From Rheinheimera lutimaris (GTDB lineage Bacteria; Pseudomonadota; Gammaproteobacteria; Enterobacterales; Alteromonadaceae), in assembly GCF_013283795.1 (NCBI RefSeq), contig NZ_JABSOD010000012.1, positions 44,600 through 108,599 of the forward strand: a stretch of DNA of 64,000 bases, in the 5' to 3' direction. Within the stretch, counting starts at the first letter, position 1. The number at the start of each line of letters is the position of its first letter. Below are positions 39,501 through 46,746 of this stretch, piece after piece. The notes below the pieces were generated by a model. It worked only from the letters and a program-made list of their open reading frames with translations. It was not told the DNA's origin and ran no database searches. Made by a program: the position numbers and the translations under genes.

Positions 39501-39678
39501 CACTATTTTCGGCCTGGCTCCGCTGGTGTTAATTCCGGGCGAGGGCACCGAGCTGTATCGCGGTGTCGGCATTATCGTGCTGTGTGGTTTGCTGTTTTCT
39601 ACCCTTATCAGCCTGACCTTTTTGCCGGCGCTACTGGTAACGCTACTTAACCGTGTTCAGGGAAAAACACGTACTTAA
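36535..39678 (+). CDS. RND efflux permease (AcrB/SwrC-like, VDN type)
   Basis: A 1047-residue proton-driven inner-membrane pump with the usual two-fold layout: TM1 (about 12-30), porter domain, TM2-6 (about 335-470), a second porter domain and TM8-12 (about 865-1035). In the TM4 proton relay it has GMTVDNTIVV (Asp404-Asn405) where drug-type AcrB pumps have two aspartates. Members with a VDN motif are common, but the proton path may differ. AGGAG precedes the ATG. Its 3' end overlaps the convergent small membrane gene by 32 bases. Substrate unknown. Confidence 0.93.
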   Translation: MLEAGIRRGTILTVTVLIICVLGIVAALRIPVQMIPDLEVRTISVVTGWPGATPQDVEKEILIEQERYLRTLPNLKRMVSRAGTGSAEIELEFPFGVDVTEALIRVSNALSQVPAYPENVDQPRLFSSSFSNNAFMYFRLMPLPGNPLQLDMDMLRDYAEDYVRPRMERVQGVSEVGVSGGAERQIQILIDPAKLAQRGISLTDVRDAIRARNRDSSAGDIDSGKRRYLLRMVGRFDRIDELENLILTQQGDNQVRLKDVATLVLDHFEVRELAFADGERTLSLSVRREPGSNVIDIKQQMLQVVAQVNQDMLAGNGLQLTLISDDVRYVEDSIANVWTNLALGAALATLVMYLFLRSGRATLVGVIGVPVCTIAAFLGLLAFGRTINVISLAGIAFAIGMTVDNTIVVLESIEQARRRGLDRIEGAIAGVRDVWPAVLASTLTTVLVFMPVLFVEQEAGQLYSDIAIAIAAAIIASMLVAVFVVPAAIAKLGFGSGAVMHKNSQNPAPGGILRLVQAIISNSSTRRATLVITVLATLGAGWYLLPPAEYLPEGEEPKAFSSMIAPPGYNLSEMAGIAEEIKAYLTAQVAADPALFDRGETAMPSLKYYSLSVSVGRIRVLSEPTRPQDIGAMMDAITQLFRGYPGMRAFSSRGSIISSNDGGTRAVALDISGPDLANLYATADAAYVAAGQLFDNPQLNSAPASLSLDQPLVEIRPRWQRLAELNFSAADFGFAVSALSDGAFVDEFFIADDKVDIFLFSNAGAQQSLAGLAQTPVLTPGGAVLPLNSLAELVEVADSDTLRRVDGRRTVTLYIIPPRSVALETAVAIVQQQLVPQLQRDGAVAGDVTLDITGASDQLDETKAALGGNFAIAIVLIYLLLVAIFSHWGYPLFILATVPLGLAGALVGLATVNGISSALGLIGLGGFHQPFDMITMLGFLILLGTVVNNPILIVDQSRRNLHGGQLAVTDAVMQAVSTRLRPVLMSTSTTIFGLAPLVLIPGEGTELYRGVGIIVLCGLLFSTLISLTFLPALLVTLLNRVQGKTRT

Positions 39679-39835
39679 TTACCTGAGCGGCCACCAGCGC
39701 TACCATCAGCGGAATAATATAGCGGCTTAGTTTGGCCGTTTTTTGCTGGTCGCGGCTGCCGAATTTTTCTGCCAGGGTTACCAAAATAAACAGCGCAGCA
39801 AACAGCAGGGCTAAAATAATAATTAAGGTGGTCAT
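39647..39835 (-). CDS. Small two-helix membrane protein
   Basis: A 62-residue protein with helices at about 3-21 and 38-57, joined by a basic loop (KFGSRDQQKTAKLSRY). GGAG stands 6 bases before the ATG at 39835. It overlaps the RND permease 3' end by 32 bases on the opposite strand. No family is recognised; the clean ribosome binding site and the two helices argue that it is real. Confidence 0.6.
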   Translation of the reverse strand: MTTLIIILALLFAALFILVTLAEKFGSRDQQKTAKLSRYIIPLMVALVAAQVIKYVFFPEHG

Positions 39836-39971
39836 AGGGTGCTCCGTCAGCAAGATTGGCGCAGCTTAACCCGGTTCAACTTTAGTTTCAAAAACGCCGT
39901 GCAGCCGCTTCGCGGCAAATTAGCCGCATGCTATGCTGCGCCCAATTCATAACAGCGTTAAGGAAATAGCA

Positions 39972-40943
39972 ATGTTATTAGCAGTAGTGGCGTTAATTGC
40001 CGGTTTGGCACTGCTGGTGTGGAGTGCCGACCGTTTTGTCGATGGGGCAGCAGCAACGGCGCGTTATGCCGGTATGCCGCCGTTATTAATCGGGATGATC
40101 ATTGTTGGTTTTGGTACCTCGGCCCCGGAAATGGTGGTGTCGGCCATGGCCGCAAGCGATGGTAACCCGGCGCTGGCGCTGGGTAATGCTTACGGCTCTA
40201 ACATTACCAATATTGCGCTTATTCTGGGTTTGGTGGCACTGCTTAGCCCCATCGCCGTGCACTCGCAGGTACTGCGCAAAGAGCTGCCGATTTTAATGCT
40301 GGTGACCTTGTTCGCCGGTTGGTTGTTGTTTGACCATCAGCTCAACAGCTTCGATGCCTGGTGTTTACTGGGGCTGTTTTTTGCACTGATGGCCTGGTCA
40401 GTCTGGCAGGGTATGCGTAACCCGCAGGATGCGCTGGCCACTGAAATGACGGAAGACCTGGCCGGTCAGCCAAAAATGACGTTAAAACAAGCCATTATTT
40501 GGTTAGTGGTGGGGCTGGTGCTGTTAATCATCGCCTCGCGTATGTTGGTATACGGCGCCGTATTTATTGCGCAGGGCTTAGGCGTCAGTGATTTGGTCAT
40601 CGGTTTAACCGTAGTGGCTATCGGCACCTCGCTGCCGGAGCTGGCTTCGTCGTTAATCGCCATTAAAAAGGGCGAGCATGATATCGCACTGGGTAACATT
40701 ATCGGCTCTAACCTGTTTAATACGCTGGCGGTAGTAGGTATCGCTGCCATGATAGAGCCAATGGCAGTGGATGCAGTGGTATTAACCCGTGACTGGACCT
40801 TAATGGCGGTATTAACGGCGGCGGTGTTTGTGATGGGTTACGGCTATAAAAAGCAGGGCCGCATTAACCGTGCAGAAGGCGGCTTATTACTGGCGGTGTT
40901 TATCGGCTATACCGGTTATTTGATCAGCACCGTGATAGCGTAA
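39972..40943 (+). CDS. Calcium/sodium antiporter (CaCA family, YrbG-like)
   Basis: A 323-residue membrane protein with ten predicted helices in two inverted halves. Both alpha repeats are intact: GFGTSAPEMVVS (about 45) and AIGTSLPELASSLIA (about 222), each followed by a GN-GSN helix (LGNAYGSNITN, LGNIIGSNLFN). These glutamates bind Ca2+. The start at 39972 has AGGA upstream; the 13 extra residues of the longer frame are discarded. The next gene begins 10 bases after its stop. Confidence 0.93.
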   Translation: MLLAVVALIAGLALLVWSADRFVDGAAATARYAGMPPLLIGMIIVGFGTSAPEMVVSAMAASDGNPALALGNAYGSNITNIALILGLVALLSPIAVHSQVLRKELPILMLVTLFAGWLLFDHQLNSFDAWCLLGLFFALMAWSVWQGMRNPQDALATEMTEDLAGQPKMTLKQAIIWLVVGLVLLIIASRMLVYGAVFIAQGLGVSDLVIGLTVVAIGTSLPELASSLIAIKKGEHDIALGNIIGSNLFNTLAVVGIAAMIEPMAVDAVVLTRDWTLMAVLTAAVFVMGYGYKKQGRINRAEGGLLLAVFIGYTGYLISTVIA

Positions 40944-40953
40944 CGGCGGACGG

Positions 40954-43170
40954 ATGTCTCAGCCACGGCCGGAGCTCGACAGCAACTACTACCTGCAGCA
41001 CTTTGACGAGCTGCTGCAGTTTGTCAGGCAGCATTATCAGGCGGTGTTAAACGCCGATAGTGCGGCCTTTATCAGCGATTTTTATCGGCTTAGCCACAGC
41101 GCGCAGCAACTGCTGGTGCGCATGCTAAACCGCAAAGGCAACGTATTTGCCGATACTGAACTTAATTATGCAGAAATTGGCGCCACTGCGCCGCTGCTGG
41201 ACGAATTAAGCCGGGCCGGCTTTATTACCGCCTTAACCACAGACGATTTAGCTGATTTTTGGCTGCGGCTAACCAAAGACACGCTGTGGCAATTACTGCA
41301 GCTGGCGCAAGCAGAGCTGCCAGACATCACCGGCGCAAAAAAAAGCCACACCAAACCGCAGCTGCTGGGCGCGGCGCTAAAGCTGCCGGTTAACTGGCTG
41401 GCACTTATTAGCAAGCTGCCGCAGCGCTATGTCGCGCTGCGCCGCCAGGATGCACTTAACTATATTTACTTCCTCTATTTTGGTCGTATCGAGGCCAATT
41501 TATCGCTGTTTACTTTGCGTGACTTAGGCATTCGGCAAACCGGCCAATTTAAGCAGCAATTTCGCCCGCGTTTTACCGAAGCGGCGCAGGCGCAACTGGC
41601 GTATCAGTTAGCTAAAGCCAAACCGGCGATTATTGAACTGGGCAAGCAGCTGAAAAAGCAGCCGGATAATACCGCAGCGTTGCTAACGCCATGGCTGGAG
41701 CAGGTCACTGGCTGGCCGCAAACAGAAGATAACGCCTTACTGCTTAAACGCAGCGAGCGCTGTTACAGCCTGGGTAAGCTGGCCGAACAATACAAGCTTA
41801 ATGATTTGGCCATCGCCTTTTATCAGCACAGTAATGGCTTTCCGGCCAGTGAACGTTTAGCCAGGCTTTACGCCCAAACCGGCGACGAGCAACGGTGCCG
41901 GCAGTATTTACAGCAGCTGTTAGATGACCCGGGCTGTGACGAAGAATGGCTGTTTGCTGAATATTTTTACCGGCGCAAATTTGGAGAGTCCACCACTGGC
42001 CGCAAACGTTCGCAGCTTACGCAATTGCTGCACGACGCGCCGCAGGTGGGCATTGACGAGCTGTATTTAGGCAAGGCCGAGCAGGGCTTAATGGCGCATT
42101 ATGCGGCGCAGGGGTATACGGTGTTTCACGCCGAGAATAACCTGTGGTTGGCGTTATTTGGCCTGTGGTTCTGGCATGAATTATTCGAGCACAATGACAG
42201 TGCGCTGCATAACCCGTTTGAGCGCCGGCCACGTAACCTGGCCAGCGGCGGCTTTTATCAGCAGTTTCAGGCAGAGATAGAGCACAAGTTAGAGCAACTG
42301 GCCGCGCCGGGTGCCAGCGCCACCTTACTGGCCGCGTTAACCGCGCATTACGGCAAAGCCAACAGCCTGTTTTACTGGCACAGCGATTTGGCACAGCAGT
42401 TACTGCCGCTATTGCAACATGCGCCCAAAGTGGACGGGAGAAGCAGCTTAGCGCCGATATTACGCGCCATGGCGCAGGATTTTAACCGCCATAGCAGCGG
42501 TTACCCGGATCTGCTGTTAATTAAAGATCAGCAACTGCAATTTATTGAAGTAAAGGCGCCGGGCGATAAAATACAGCGCCATCAGTTAGCGCGGCTGTTA
42601 GCGCTTAATAACGCCGGTTTTAGCGCGCGGATAGAAAAACTGCAATGGATAGTCGATCCGAATCGGTTATACGTGGTGCTGGACGTGGAAACCACCGGCG
42701 GCAAAGCGGGTACTGATCGCATTACTGAAATCGGCGCAGTTAAACTGCAGGCTGATGAAGTGCTGGATACCTTTAACACACTAATAAACCCTGAGCGGCA
42801 TATTCCGTCCTTTATCAGCCGCTTAACCGGTATCAGCAACGCCATGGTAGCCGGCGCGCCCAAATTTGCTGATATAGCTACACAGCTAAGCGAGTTTTTA
42901 CAAGGCGCGGTATTTGTTGCCCATAACGCCAAGTTCGATTACGGCTTTATCCGCAGTGAGTTTGCCCGCTGTGAAATCCTCTTTGATATGCCGCAGCTGT
43001 GCACGGTAGTGAATATGCGCCGCTATTATCCCAGCCTGGCATCTTACAGTCTGGGCAAGCTGTGCGCAGAGTTCGACATTAAACTTACCAACCACCACCG
43101 CGCACTGGCAGACGCCACCGCCACGGTGGAGTTATTAAAGCTGATTAATGCCAAACGGCAGATACTGTAA
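40954..43170 (+). CDS. FAN1-type VRR-NUC nuclease fused to a DnaQ-type 3'-5' exonuclease
   Basis: A 738-residue fusion. The first 550 residues follow bacterial FAN1: an N-terminal DNA-binding part (LSHSAQQLLVRMLNRKGNVF), helical repeats (about 270-330), and a VRR-NUC nuclease core with the glutamate in HAENNLWLALFGLWFW and the PD-(D/E)xK residues in YPDLLLI...FIEVKAPGD (about 517-533). FAN1 cuts branched DNA and interstrand crosslinks. From about 570 a DEDDh exonuclease follows: VVLDVETTG, the helix with VFVAHNAKFDYGF, and HRALADATAT. All the acidic residues and the histidine are present. It is 10 bases after the antiporter gene and probably co-transcribed. Confidence 0.9.
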   Translation: MSQPRPELDSNYYLQHFDELLQFVRQHYQAVLNADSAAFISDFYRLSHSAQQLLVRMLNRKGNVFADTELNYAEIGATAPLLDELSRAGFITALTTDDLADFWLRLTKDTLWQLLQLAQAELPDITGAKKSHTKPQLLGAALKLPVNWLALISKLPQRYVALRRQDALNYIYFLYFGRIEANLSLFTLRDLGIRQTGQFKQQFRPRFTEAAQAQLAYQLAKAKPAIIELGKQLKKQPDNTAALLTPWLEQVTGWPQTEDNALLLKRSERCYSLGKLAEQYKLNDLAIAFYQHSNGFPASERLARLYAQTGDEQRCRQYLQQLLDDPGCDEEWLFAEYFYRRKFGESTTGRKRSQLTQLLHDAPQVGIDELYLGKAEQGLMAHYAAQGYTVFHAENNLWLALFGLWFWHELFEHNDSALHNPFERRPRNLASGGFYQQFQAEIEHKLEQLAAPGASATLLAALTAHYGKANSLFYWHSDLAQQLLPLLQHAPKVDGRSSLAPILRAMAQDFNRHSSGYPDLLLIKDQQLQFIEVKAPGDKIQRHQLARLLALNNAGFSARIEKLQWIVDPNRLYVVLDVETTGGKAGTDRITEIGAVKLQADEVLDTFNTLINPERHIPSFISRLTGISNAMVAGAPKFADIATQLSEFLQGAVFVAHNAKFDYGFIRSEFARCEILFDMPQLCTVVNMRRYYPSLASYSLGKLCAEFDIKLTNHHRALADATATVELLKLINAKRQIL

Positions 43171-43200
43171 GCCGTTAGCGGCAACGTAAAAGGAGAGCAT

Positions 43201-43848
43201 GTGAACCCGGAGTTCTGGCAGGAAAAATGGCAAAAAAGAGAAATAGCCTTTCATCAGGCCGCGGCCAACCCATTACTGGTAAGCTGGTTTAACCAACTGG
43301 CCATCGAACCCGGTGCCACGGTTTTTTTACCGCTATGTGGTAAAAGCCTCGATATACATTGGCTACTGGCGCAAGGGCATCAGGTTATTGGCGCCGAGTT
43401 AAGCGAAATGGCGGTGCAAGAGCTGTTTGCTGAACTGGGGTTAACGCCTGTTGTTAGCAGTGCGGGTACCTTGCAGCATTATCATGCCGACAAGTTGCAG
43501 GTGTTTGTCGGCGATATTTTTCAGTTATCAAAACACACCCTCGGCCCGGTTGCCGCCATATACGACCGCGCCGCGCTGGTAGCCTTGCCCAACGCTATGC
43601 GACAGCGTTATGCACAGCACCTTGTAACTATCAGCGAAAATGCGCCGCAACTGGTTATTTGCTTTGAGTACGATCAAACGCAACTGCCTGGCCCGCCGTT
43701 TTCTGTTGATAGCGCTGAGATGCATACACTCTACAGCAAGGTTTATAGCCTTAACTGTCTGGAAAAGCTCGACGTGCCCGGTGGGTTAAAACGAAAGTGC
43801 CAGGCCAGCGAGAGTGGTTGGCTGTTAACACCAATAGAGTCAGAGTAA
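43201..43848 (+). CDS. tpm: Thiopurine S-methyltransferase
   Basis: A 215-residue SAM-dependent methyltransferase of the bacterial Tpm type, which methylates thiopurines and converts selenite or tellurite to volatile methyl compounds. Typical segments are EFWQEKWQKREIAFHQ, FLPLCGKSLDIHWLLAQGH (SAM site), GAELSEMAVQELF and IYDRAALVALP. The start is a GTG at 43201 with AGGAG at good spacing; the overlapping ATG is out of frame. It follows the nuclease gene by 30 bases. Confidence 0.93.
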   Translation: MNPEFWQEKWQKREIAFHQAAANPLLVSWFNQLAIEPGATVFLPLCGKSLDIHWLLAQGHQVIGAELSEMAVQELFAELGLTPVVSSAGTLQHYHADKLQVFVGDIFQLSKHTLGPVAAIYDRAALVALPNAMRQRYAQHLVTISENAPQLVICFEYDQTQLPGPPFSVDSAEMHTLYSKVYSLNCLEKLDVPGGLKRKCQASESGWLLTPIESE

Positions 43849-44176
43849 AACTAAATTAGGCTGAGGTATCAGGGTTAATTTTTATCTGGCCTTAATATTT
43901 CATACGAATAATACATGCTTAGTTTTTGTTTCAACTTTTTCACCGTCTATTGTCACTAACTGCAGGATGTCTAATGCTATATGGTGTAAGAGAGTTAAGT
44001 AGAAATATGCGCATAACTGACTTAAGTAAAAAATTTAACTAAATTGGTTGAAAAAGATCTTCTGCGAGACTATTATTCGATTCGTGACCATACGGATTGA
44101 GGTCGCCTACGACAAGAAAAGCAGCGGTTGTAGCTGCAAACATGAGTTCCTTGTTTCATAAATCGGAGAAATGGTA
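43849..44176. other. AT-rich intergenic region at the left edge of the accessory islet
   Basis: 328 bases without a supported gene. It holds the inverted-repeat copy at 43875-43891 and a small hairpin GCAGC/GCTGC near 44120-44136. Base composition changes here from GC-balanced to AT-rich. The promoter of the XRE gene should lie in its right half but no clear hexamers were chosen. Confidence 0.5.
43875..43891 (-). repeat. Left inverted-repeat copy bracketing the islet
   Basis: The 17-base sequence TTAATTTTTATCTGGCC is the reverse complement, with one mismatch, of 47263-47279. The two copies face each other and enclose 3.4 kb of AT-rich sequence. Confidence 0.6.
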
Positions 44177-44584
44177 ATGGCACTTACAGAGTTTGGTAAA
44201 GAAGTAAGAAAAGCCAGAATTGATACAGATCAAACCCTAATGACAATGGCTGCAGCATTACGCACGACGCCCGCGTTCCTGAGCGCTATGGAGACAGGAA
44301 GCAAAAAAATTGCTCAAAAATGGGTCGATGCAATCTATTCATTTTTTGCAGAAAAAGGTTTGGACTTGGCTAACTTACAAGAATTAGCTAACGCAGCTAA
44401 CGACATAGTTCCGGTTGAAGGTTTAACCCATCAGCAAAAAATGCTGGTAGCAGGCTTTGCTAAATCACAGTGGACTCCAGAACAGCTTAAGCAGTTTGCT
44501 AATTTACTGGAACACATTAATAAACAAGAAGGAAATAGCACGAATGTATCAACTAAGAGGTCAGCGCGTAGCTGCAATCCCTGA
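44177..44584 (+). CDS. XRE-family HTH regulator paired with ImmA/IrrE
   Basis: A 135-residue protein. The N-terminal helix-turn-helix (about 5-55: FGKEVRKARIDTDQTLMTMAAALRTTPAFLSAMETG) is of the XRE/Cro type. The C-terminal helices (about 75-115) probably serve for dimerisation. The ATG at 44177 is favoured over 44171 because of its distance to GGAG. It overlaps the next gene by 41 bases, so the two are co-expressed. In such pairs the metallopeptidase usually cleaves the XRE repressor under stress. Confidence 0.85.
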   Translation: MALTEFGKEVRKARIDTDQTLMTMAAALRTTPAFLSAMETGSKKIAQKWVDAIYSFFAEKGLDLANLQELANAANDIVPVEGLTHQQKMLVAGFAKSQWTPEQLKQFANLLEHINKQEGNSTNVSTKRSARSCNP

Positions 44585-45017
44585 AGAGGTTATTAGAACC
44601 AATGCTATTGGCTTCTGTAGTTTCTTAAATTTTAAACCTAAAAAAAGTCGTAAAAAACGATACGACCAAAATTTAGAAGAGTTAAGTATTTACGGTATTA
44701 CCCTAAATACAGTTGCTGATGATGAGTGGAATGAAATGACTTACGGCTCAATATCCGGTCATTTCGATCCTACAACCCGTACCATTAGCATTCCAGAATC
44801 TATATATTTTGATGCATGCGCAGGCGATCGAACTGCACTTTTCGTAGTGATGCACGAAATTGGGCATCTGATACTCGGTCACCAAGCAGCGCTGCACTAC
44901 TCAAAAACTCCACCAACATATGCCGAAGATACTGAATGGCAAGCAGATGCTTTTGCTGAATACGCATTGGAGTTTTTAGGGTATGAAACGAAACAGTTAG
45001 CTTTTGAATTTTATTAA
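44544..45017 (+). CDS. ImmA/IrrE family metallo-endopeptidase
   Basis: A 157-residue zinc peptidase of the COG2856 type. The catalytic site VVMHEIGHLILGH (HEIGH plus a third ligand in the following EWQADAFAEYAL) is intact. Family members cut repressors (ImmA on ImmR, IrrE on DdrO), or act as toxins in XRE/ImmA pairs. The start at 44544 has AAGGA upstream, inside the end of the XRE gene. The 9-bp hairpin at 45019-45040 lies just after its stop. Confidence 0.88.
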   Translation: MYQLRGQRVAAIPEEVIRTNAIGFCSFLNFKPKKSRKKRYDQNLEELSIYGITLNTVADDEWNEMTYGSISGHFDPTTRTISIPESIYFDACAGDRTALFVVMHEIGHLILGHQAALHYSKTPPTYAEDTEWQADAFAEYALEFLGYETKQLAFEFY

Positions 45018-45018
45018 A

Positions 45019-45040
45019 AAGCCCTGACGAATCAGGGCTT
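45019..45040. terminator. Hairpin after the XRE/ImmA pair
   Basis: Perfect 9-base arms AAGCCCTGA/TCAGGGCTT with loop CGAA directly follow the ImmA stop. On the plus strand there is no T-tract after it. On the minus strand it is followed by five Ts, so as an intrinsic terminator it would work better in that direction. Confidence 0.55.
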
Positions 45041-45191
45041 AGGGCGGCTGATGTTGACGCATCAACCGGTGTGTATGGAGGTAACCCAACCACTACACTT
45101 TCGTAACAAGCGACGTAAGTTTAGCGGTTCTCCGGGCAATTCGCAAATGTTTGTGGGTTTAAGCATTGCGTACAACAACAGGAGAATCCCC

Positions 45192-45332
45192 ATGAAGACT
45201 GGAACATGTCGTAAATGTGGTAACGCTTGTGAGATAACCTTTGCTGCATATATAAAGGTTGGCGGCAAAATCCGCTATCCTAAAAAGGCTAAGGTTTTTG
45301 TTATTCCTCATTGCAAATGTCAAAAACGTTAA
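45192..45332 (+). CDS. 46-residue zinc-ribbon-like protein
   Basis: A tiny basic protein with CRKCGNAC near the N-terminus and CKC at the end, separated by a beta-like stretch (TFAAYIKVGGKIRYPKK). Two Cys pairs about 30 residues apart would make a zinc ribbon. The ATG at 45192 is preceded by AGGAG; the longer frame upstream has no signal. A terminator follows at 45359. No family recognised. Nucleic-acid or protein binding is only a guess from the fold. Confidence 0.6.
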   Translation: MKTGTCRKCGNACEITFAAYIKVGGKIRYPKKAKVFVIPHCKCQKR

Positions 45333-45358
45333 TTAACGTTGTGCTACTAAGTCATAAT

Positions 45359-45386
45359 AAAAGCCGCCTTTAAGGCGGTTTTTTAT
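45359..45386 (+). terminator. Rho-independent terminator
   Basis: Stem AAGCCGCCTT/AAGGCGGTTT flanked by an A-run and six Ts. It ends the small zinc-ribbon transcript and may also serve the convergent CoiA-like gene. Confidence 0.85.
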
Positions 45387-45448
45387 CAGATGCCTTGCAA
45401 ACTTTAACATCAGGCATATTACAAAAATTTATGTACAGTAAGGATAAT

Positions 45449-46483
45449 TTAGTGCTTATTTGGTAAGCCTAAGCTTAGATATTTCCGTATTTTCGCCTTC
45501 AACTTCCGCACAGAAAAAAAACCGGCATCCAACGCGCTAAGTAACAGGTCGTGCTGTTCATCAGTTGCTTGTTTCAACTTGGTGTTACTTTGGCTCAGCT
45601 GTTTGAGTTGCGAGTTTTGCGTTGCAATCTTTGCATTGAGGTCTGCAATCTGTTGGACTTGCTGCTGAATAACAGCTAATTTATCTTTCACAATCTCGTT
45701 AGCTTTGTCCCGTAAACCGTTAAACTTTTCATTCAGCGATGTAATTTCTTGGTCTTTCCTAGCAAGACATTGCTGCAGATACTCTACTGACTGTGGATCA
45801 ACATAAATCATGCCGCGTAATTCCTGTGTAAAGCGTTTAACAAGATAATCTACATGCTGGTTGTACTGATCTTCGTCGTCTTCATGCTCCTCTTCATTAA
45901 ATTCAAACTTTGAGTGCGTCCTTATTTGTACTACAGGGATACCGAGCGTTTCCAGTCCCTCAATTTTCTCAAGATGTAGCGAGTTGGAACGACAGACTTC
46001 AATACCCATGCGGCCATTCCACTTCAAACAATATTCATGCTCAGAAGTGAACTCAATATAAACATCTAGTCGGAATTTTCTACCGTTCAGCAAGATGGTT
46101 TTTTCTAACTCTGCTTTGGTTATTTCGATGTCAAAAGATAGTTTTCGGTGACTAAATACCAGCTTTGTTCTCTTAAGCCTGCTTATGGCATCTTTGTATG
46201 CCATATGTGTCATAGACTCTCCACCATCGCCACCCTTATTGTCGTTTTCGATCTGCCCCGCTAAATACTTAAAGAAGTGAGTATTGCGGTTCAATCTTTT
46301 GTTGTAAGTATGCGAGGGTGTCATCCTCAATTTGTTTTCTTCAAGCCGGTGCGTGCTATAGTATTTAGCGACATTCCATTGACCAGGTGCTTGCTGTTCT
46401 TTTTTGCGTACTTTCCAAATGCTGACGCGTTCGTACTCTCCGTTATCATTTATAAAATCAGCAAATTTCTTCGATTTGGCCAT
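45449..46483 (-). CDS. Coiled-coil protein with a CoiA/PD-(D/E)xK-like domain
   Basis: A 344-residue cytoplasmic protein without membrane helices. Residues about 130-190 (RKFRLDVYIEF, then GRMGIEVCRSNSLHLEK and TLGIPVVQIR) follow the pattern of competence CoiA-like nuclease domains: an Asp on the first strand, a Glu in the IEV strand, a Ser and then a helix with a basic residue. An acidic stretch (EEEHEDDEDQ) follows, then a coiled coil of about 75 residues (about 235-310), then a basic C-terminal patch (RKLKAKIRKYL). The usual CoiA Gln is replaced by Cys. AT-rich and inside the repeat-bracketed islet. Family assignment is inference. Confidence 0.55.
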   Translation of the reverse strand: MAKSKKFADFINDNGEYERVSIWKVRKKEQQAPGQWNVAKYYSTHRLEENKLRMTPSHTYNKRLNRNTHFFKYLAGQIENDNKGGDGGESMTHMAYKDAISRLKRTKLVFSHRKLSFDIEITKAELEKTILLNGRKFRLDVYIEFTSEHEYCLKWNGRMGIEVCRSNSLHLEKIEGLETLGIPVVQIRTHSKFEFNEEEHEDDEDQYNQHVDYLVKRFTQELRGMIYVDPQSVEYLQQCLARKDQEITSLNEKFNGLRDKANEIVKDKLAVIQQQVQQIADLNAKIATQNSQLKQLSQSNTKLKQATDEQHDLLLSALDAGFFSVRKLKAKIRKYLSLGLPNKH

Positions 46484-46515
46484 TGTTTAAACATCTCATA
46501 AGCTGAAAAAGGGTA

Positions 46516-46541
46516 TATGGGCGTTAGCTACGAACTTACTG
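46516..46541 (+). repeat. Degenerate repeat, copy 1
   Basis: Matches 48753-48779 with an indel and a few substitutions; both begin TATGGGC and contain TAGCTACGA and CTTACTG. Copy 1 lies upstream of the CoiA-like gene, copy 2 against the metallo-beta-lactamase stop. Confidence 0.5.
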
Positions 46542-46543
46542 AG

Positions 46544-46698
46544 AATCAATAGGGTCACCCATTAGCCTCTCGGAGTCAACAGCGTAGCCAAACCCGCGCG
46601 CACGGTTAAGTGCGCGTATCTTTTCATCCCTGCAAACCTATAACTGTCGCACTTGGTGGTTGCGATGTATCGAAATCAGTAGGGTCAGTGACATTGAT
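46544..46698. repeat. Cluster of degenerate short repeats and a hairpin
   Basis: Direct repeats AATCAATAGGGTCA (46544-46557) and AATCAGTAGGGTCA (46674-46687) flank a perfect GC-rich hairpin, CGCGCAC/GTGCGCG at 46597-46616. The 12-base AGTGACATTGAT at 46687-46698 recurs at 47865-47876. No gene is supported here. The layout looks like the debris of a small palindromic or REP-type element. Confidence 0.5.
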
Positions 46699-46746
46699 TT
46701 TAAAACGGAAGCTTTTGGCGAAGCCAGGTTCTCAGTGTTTTATTCG

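Noticed and set aside
36591..39572. Many long opposite-strand and other-frame ORFs within the RND permease
   Set aside because: GC-rich codon shadows. The permease itself is unbroken and carries all expected motifs.
44046..44170. Possible tRNA-like or attachment-site sequence left of the XRE gene
   Set aside because: No cloverleaf or T-loop pattern, and no integrase nearby. Only a small 5-bp hairpin is present.
45051..45191. N-terminal extension of the zinc-ribbon peptide
   Set aside because: The AGGAG directly before 45192 and the lack of any signal at 45051 favour the short form.
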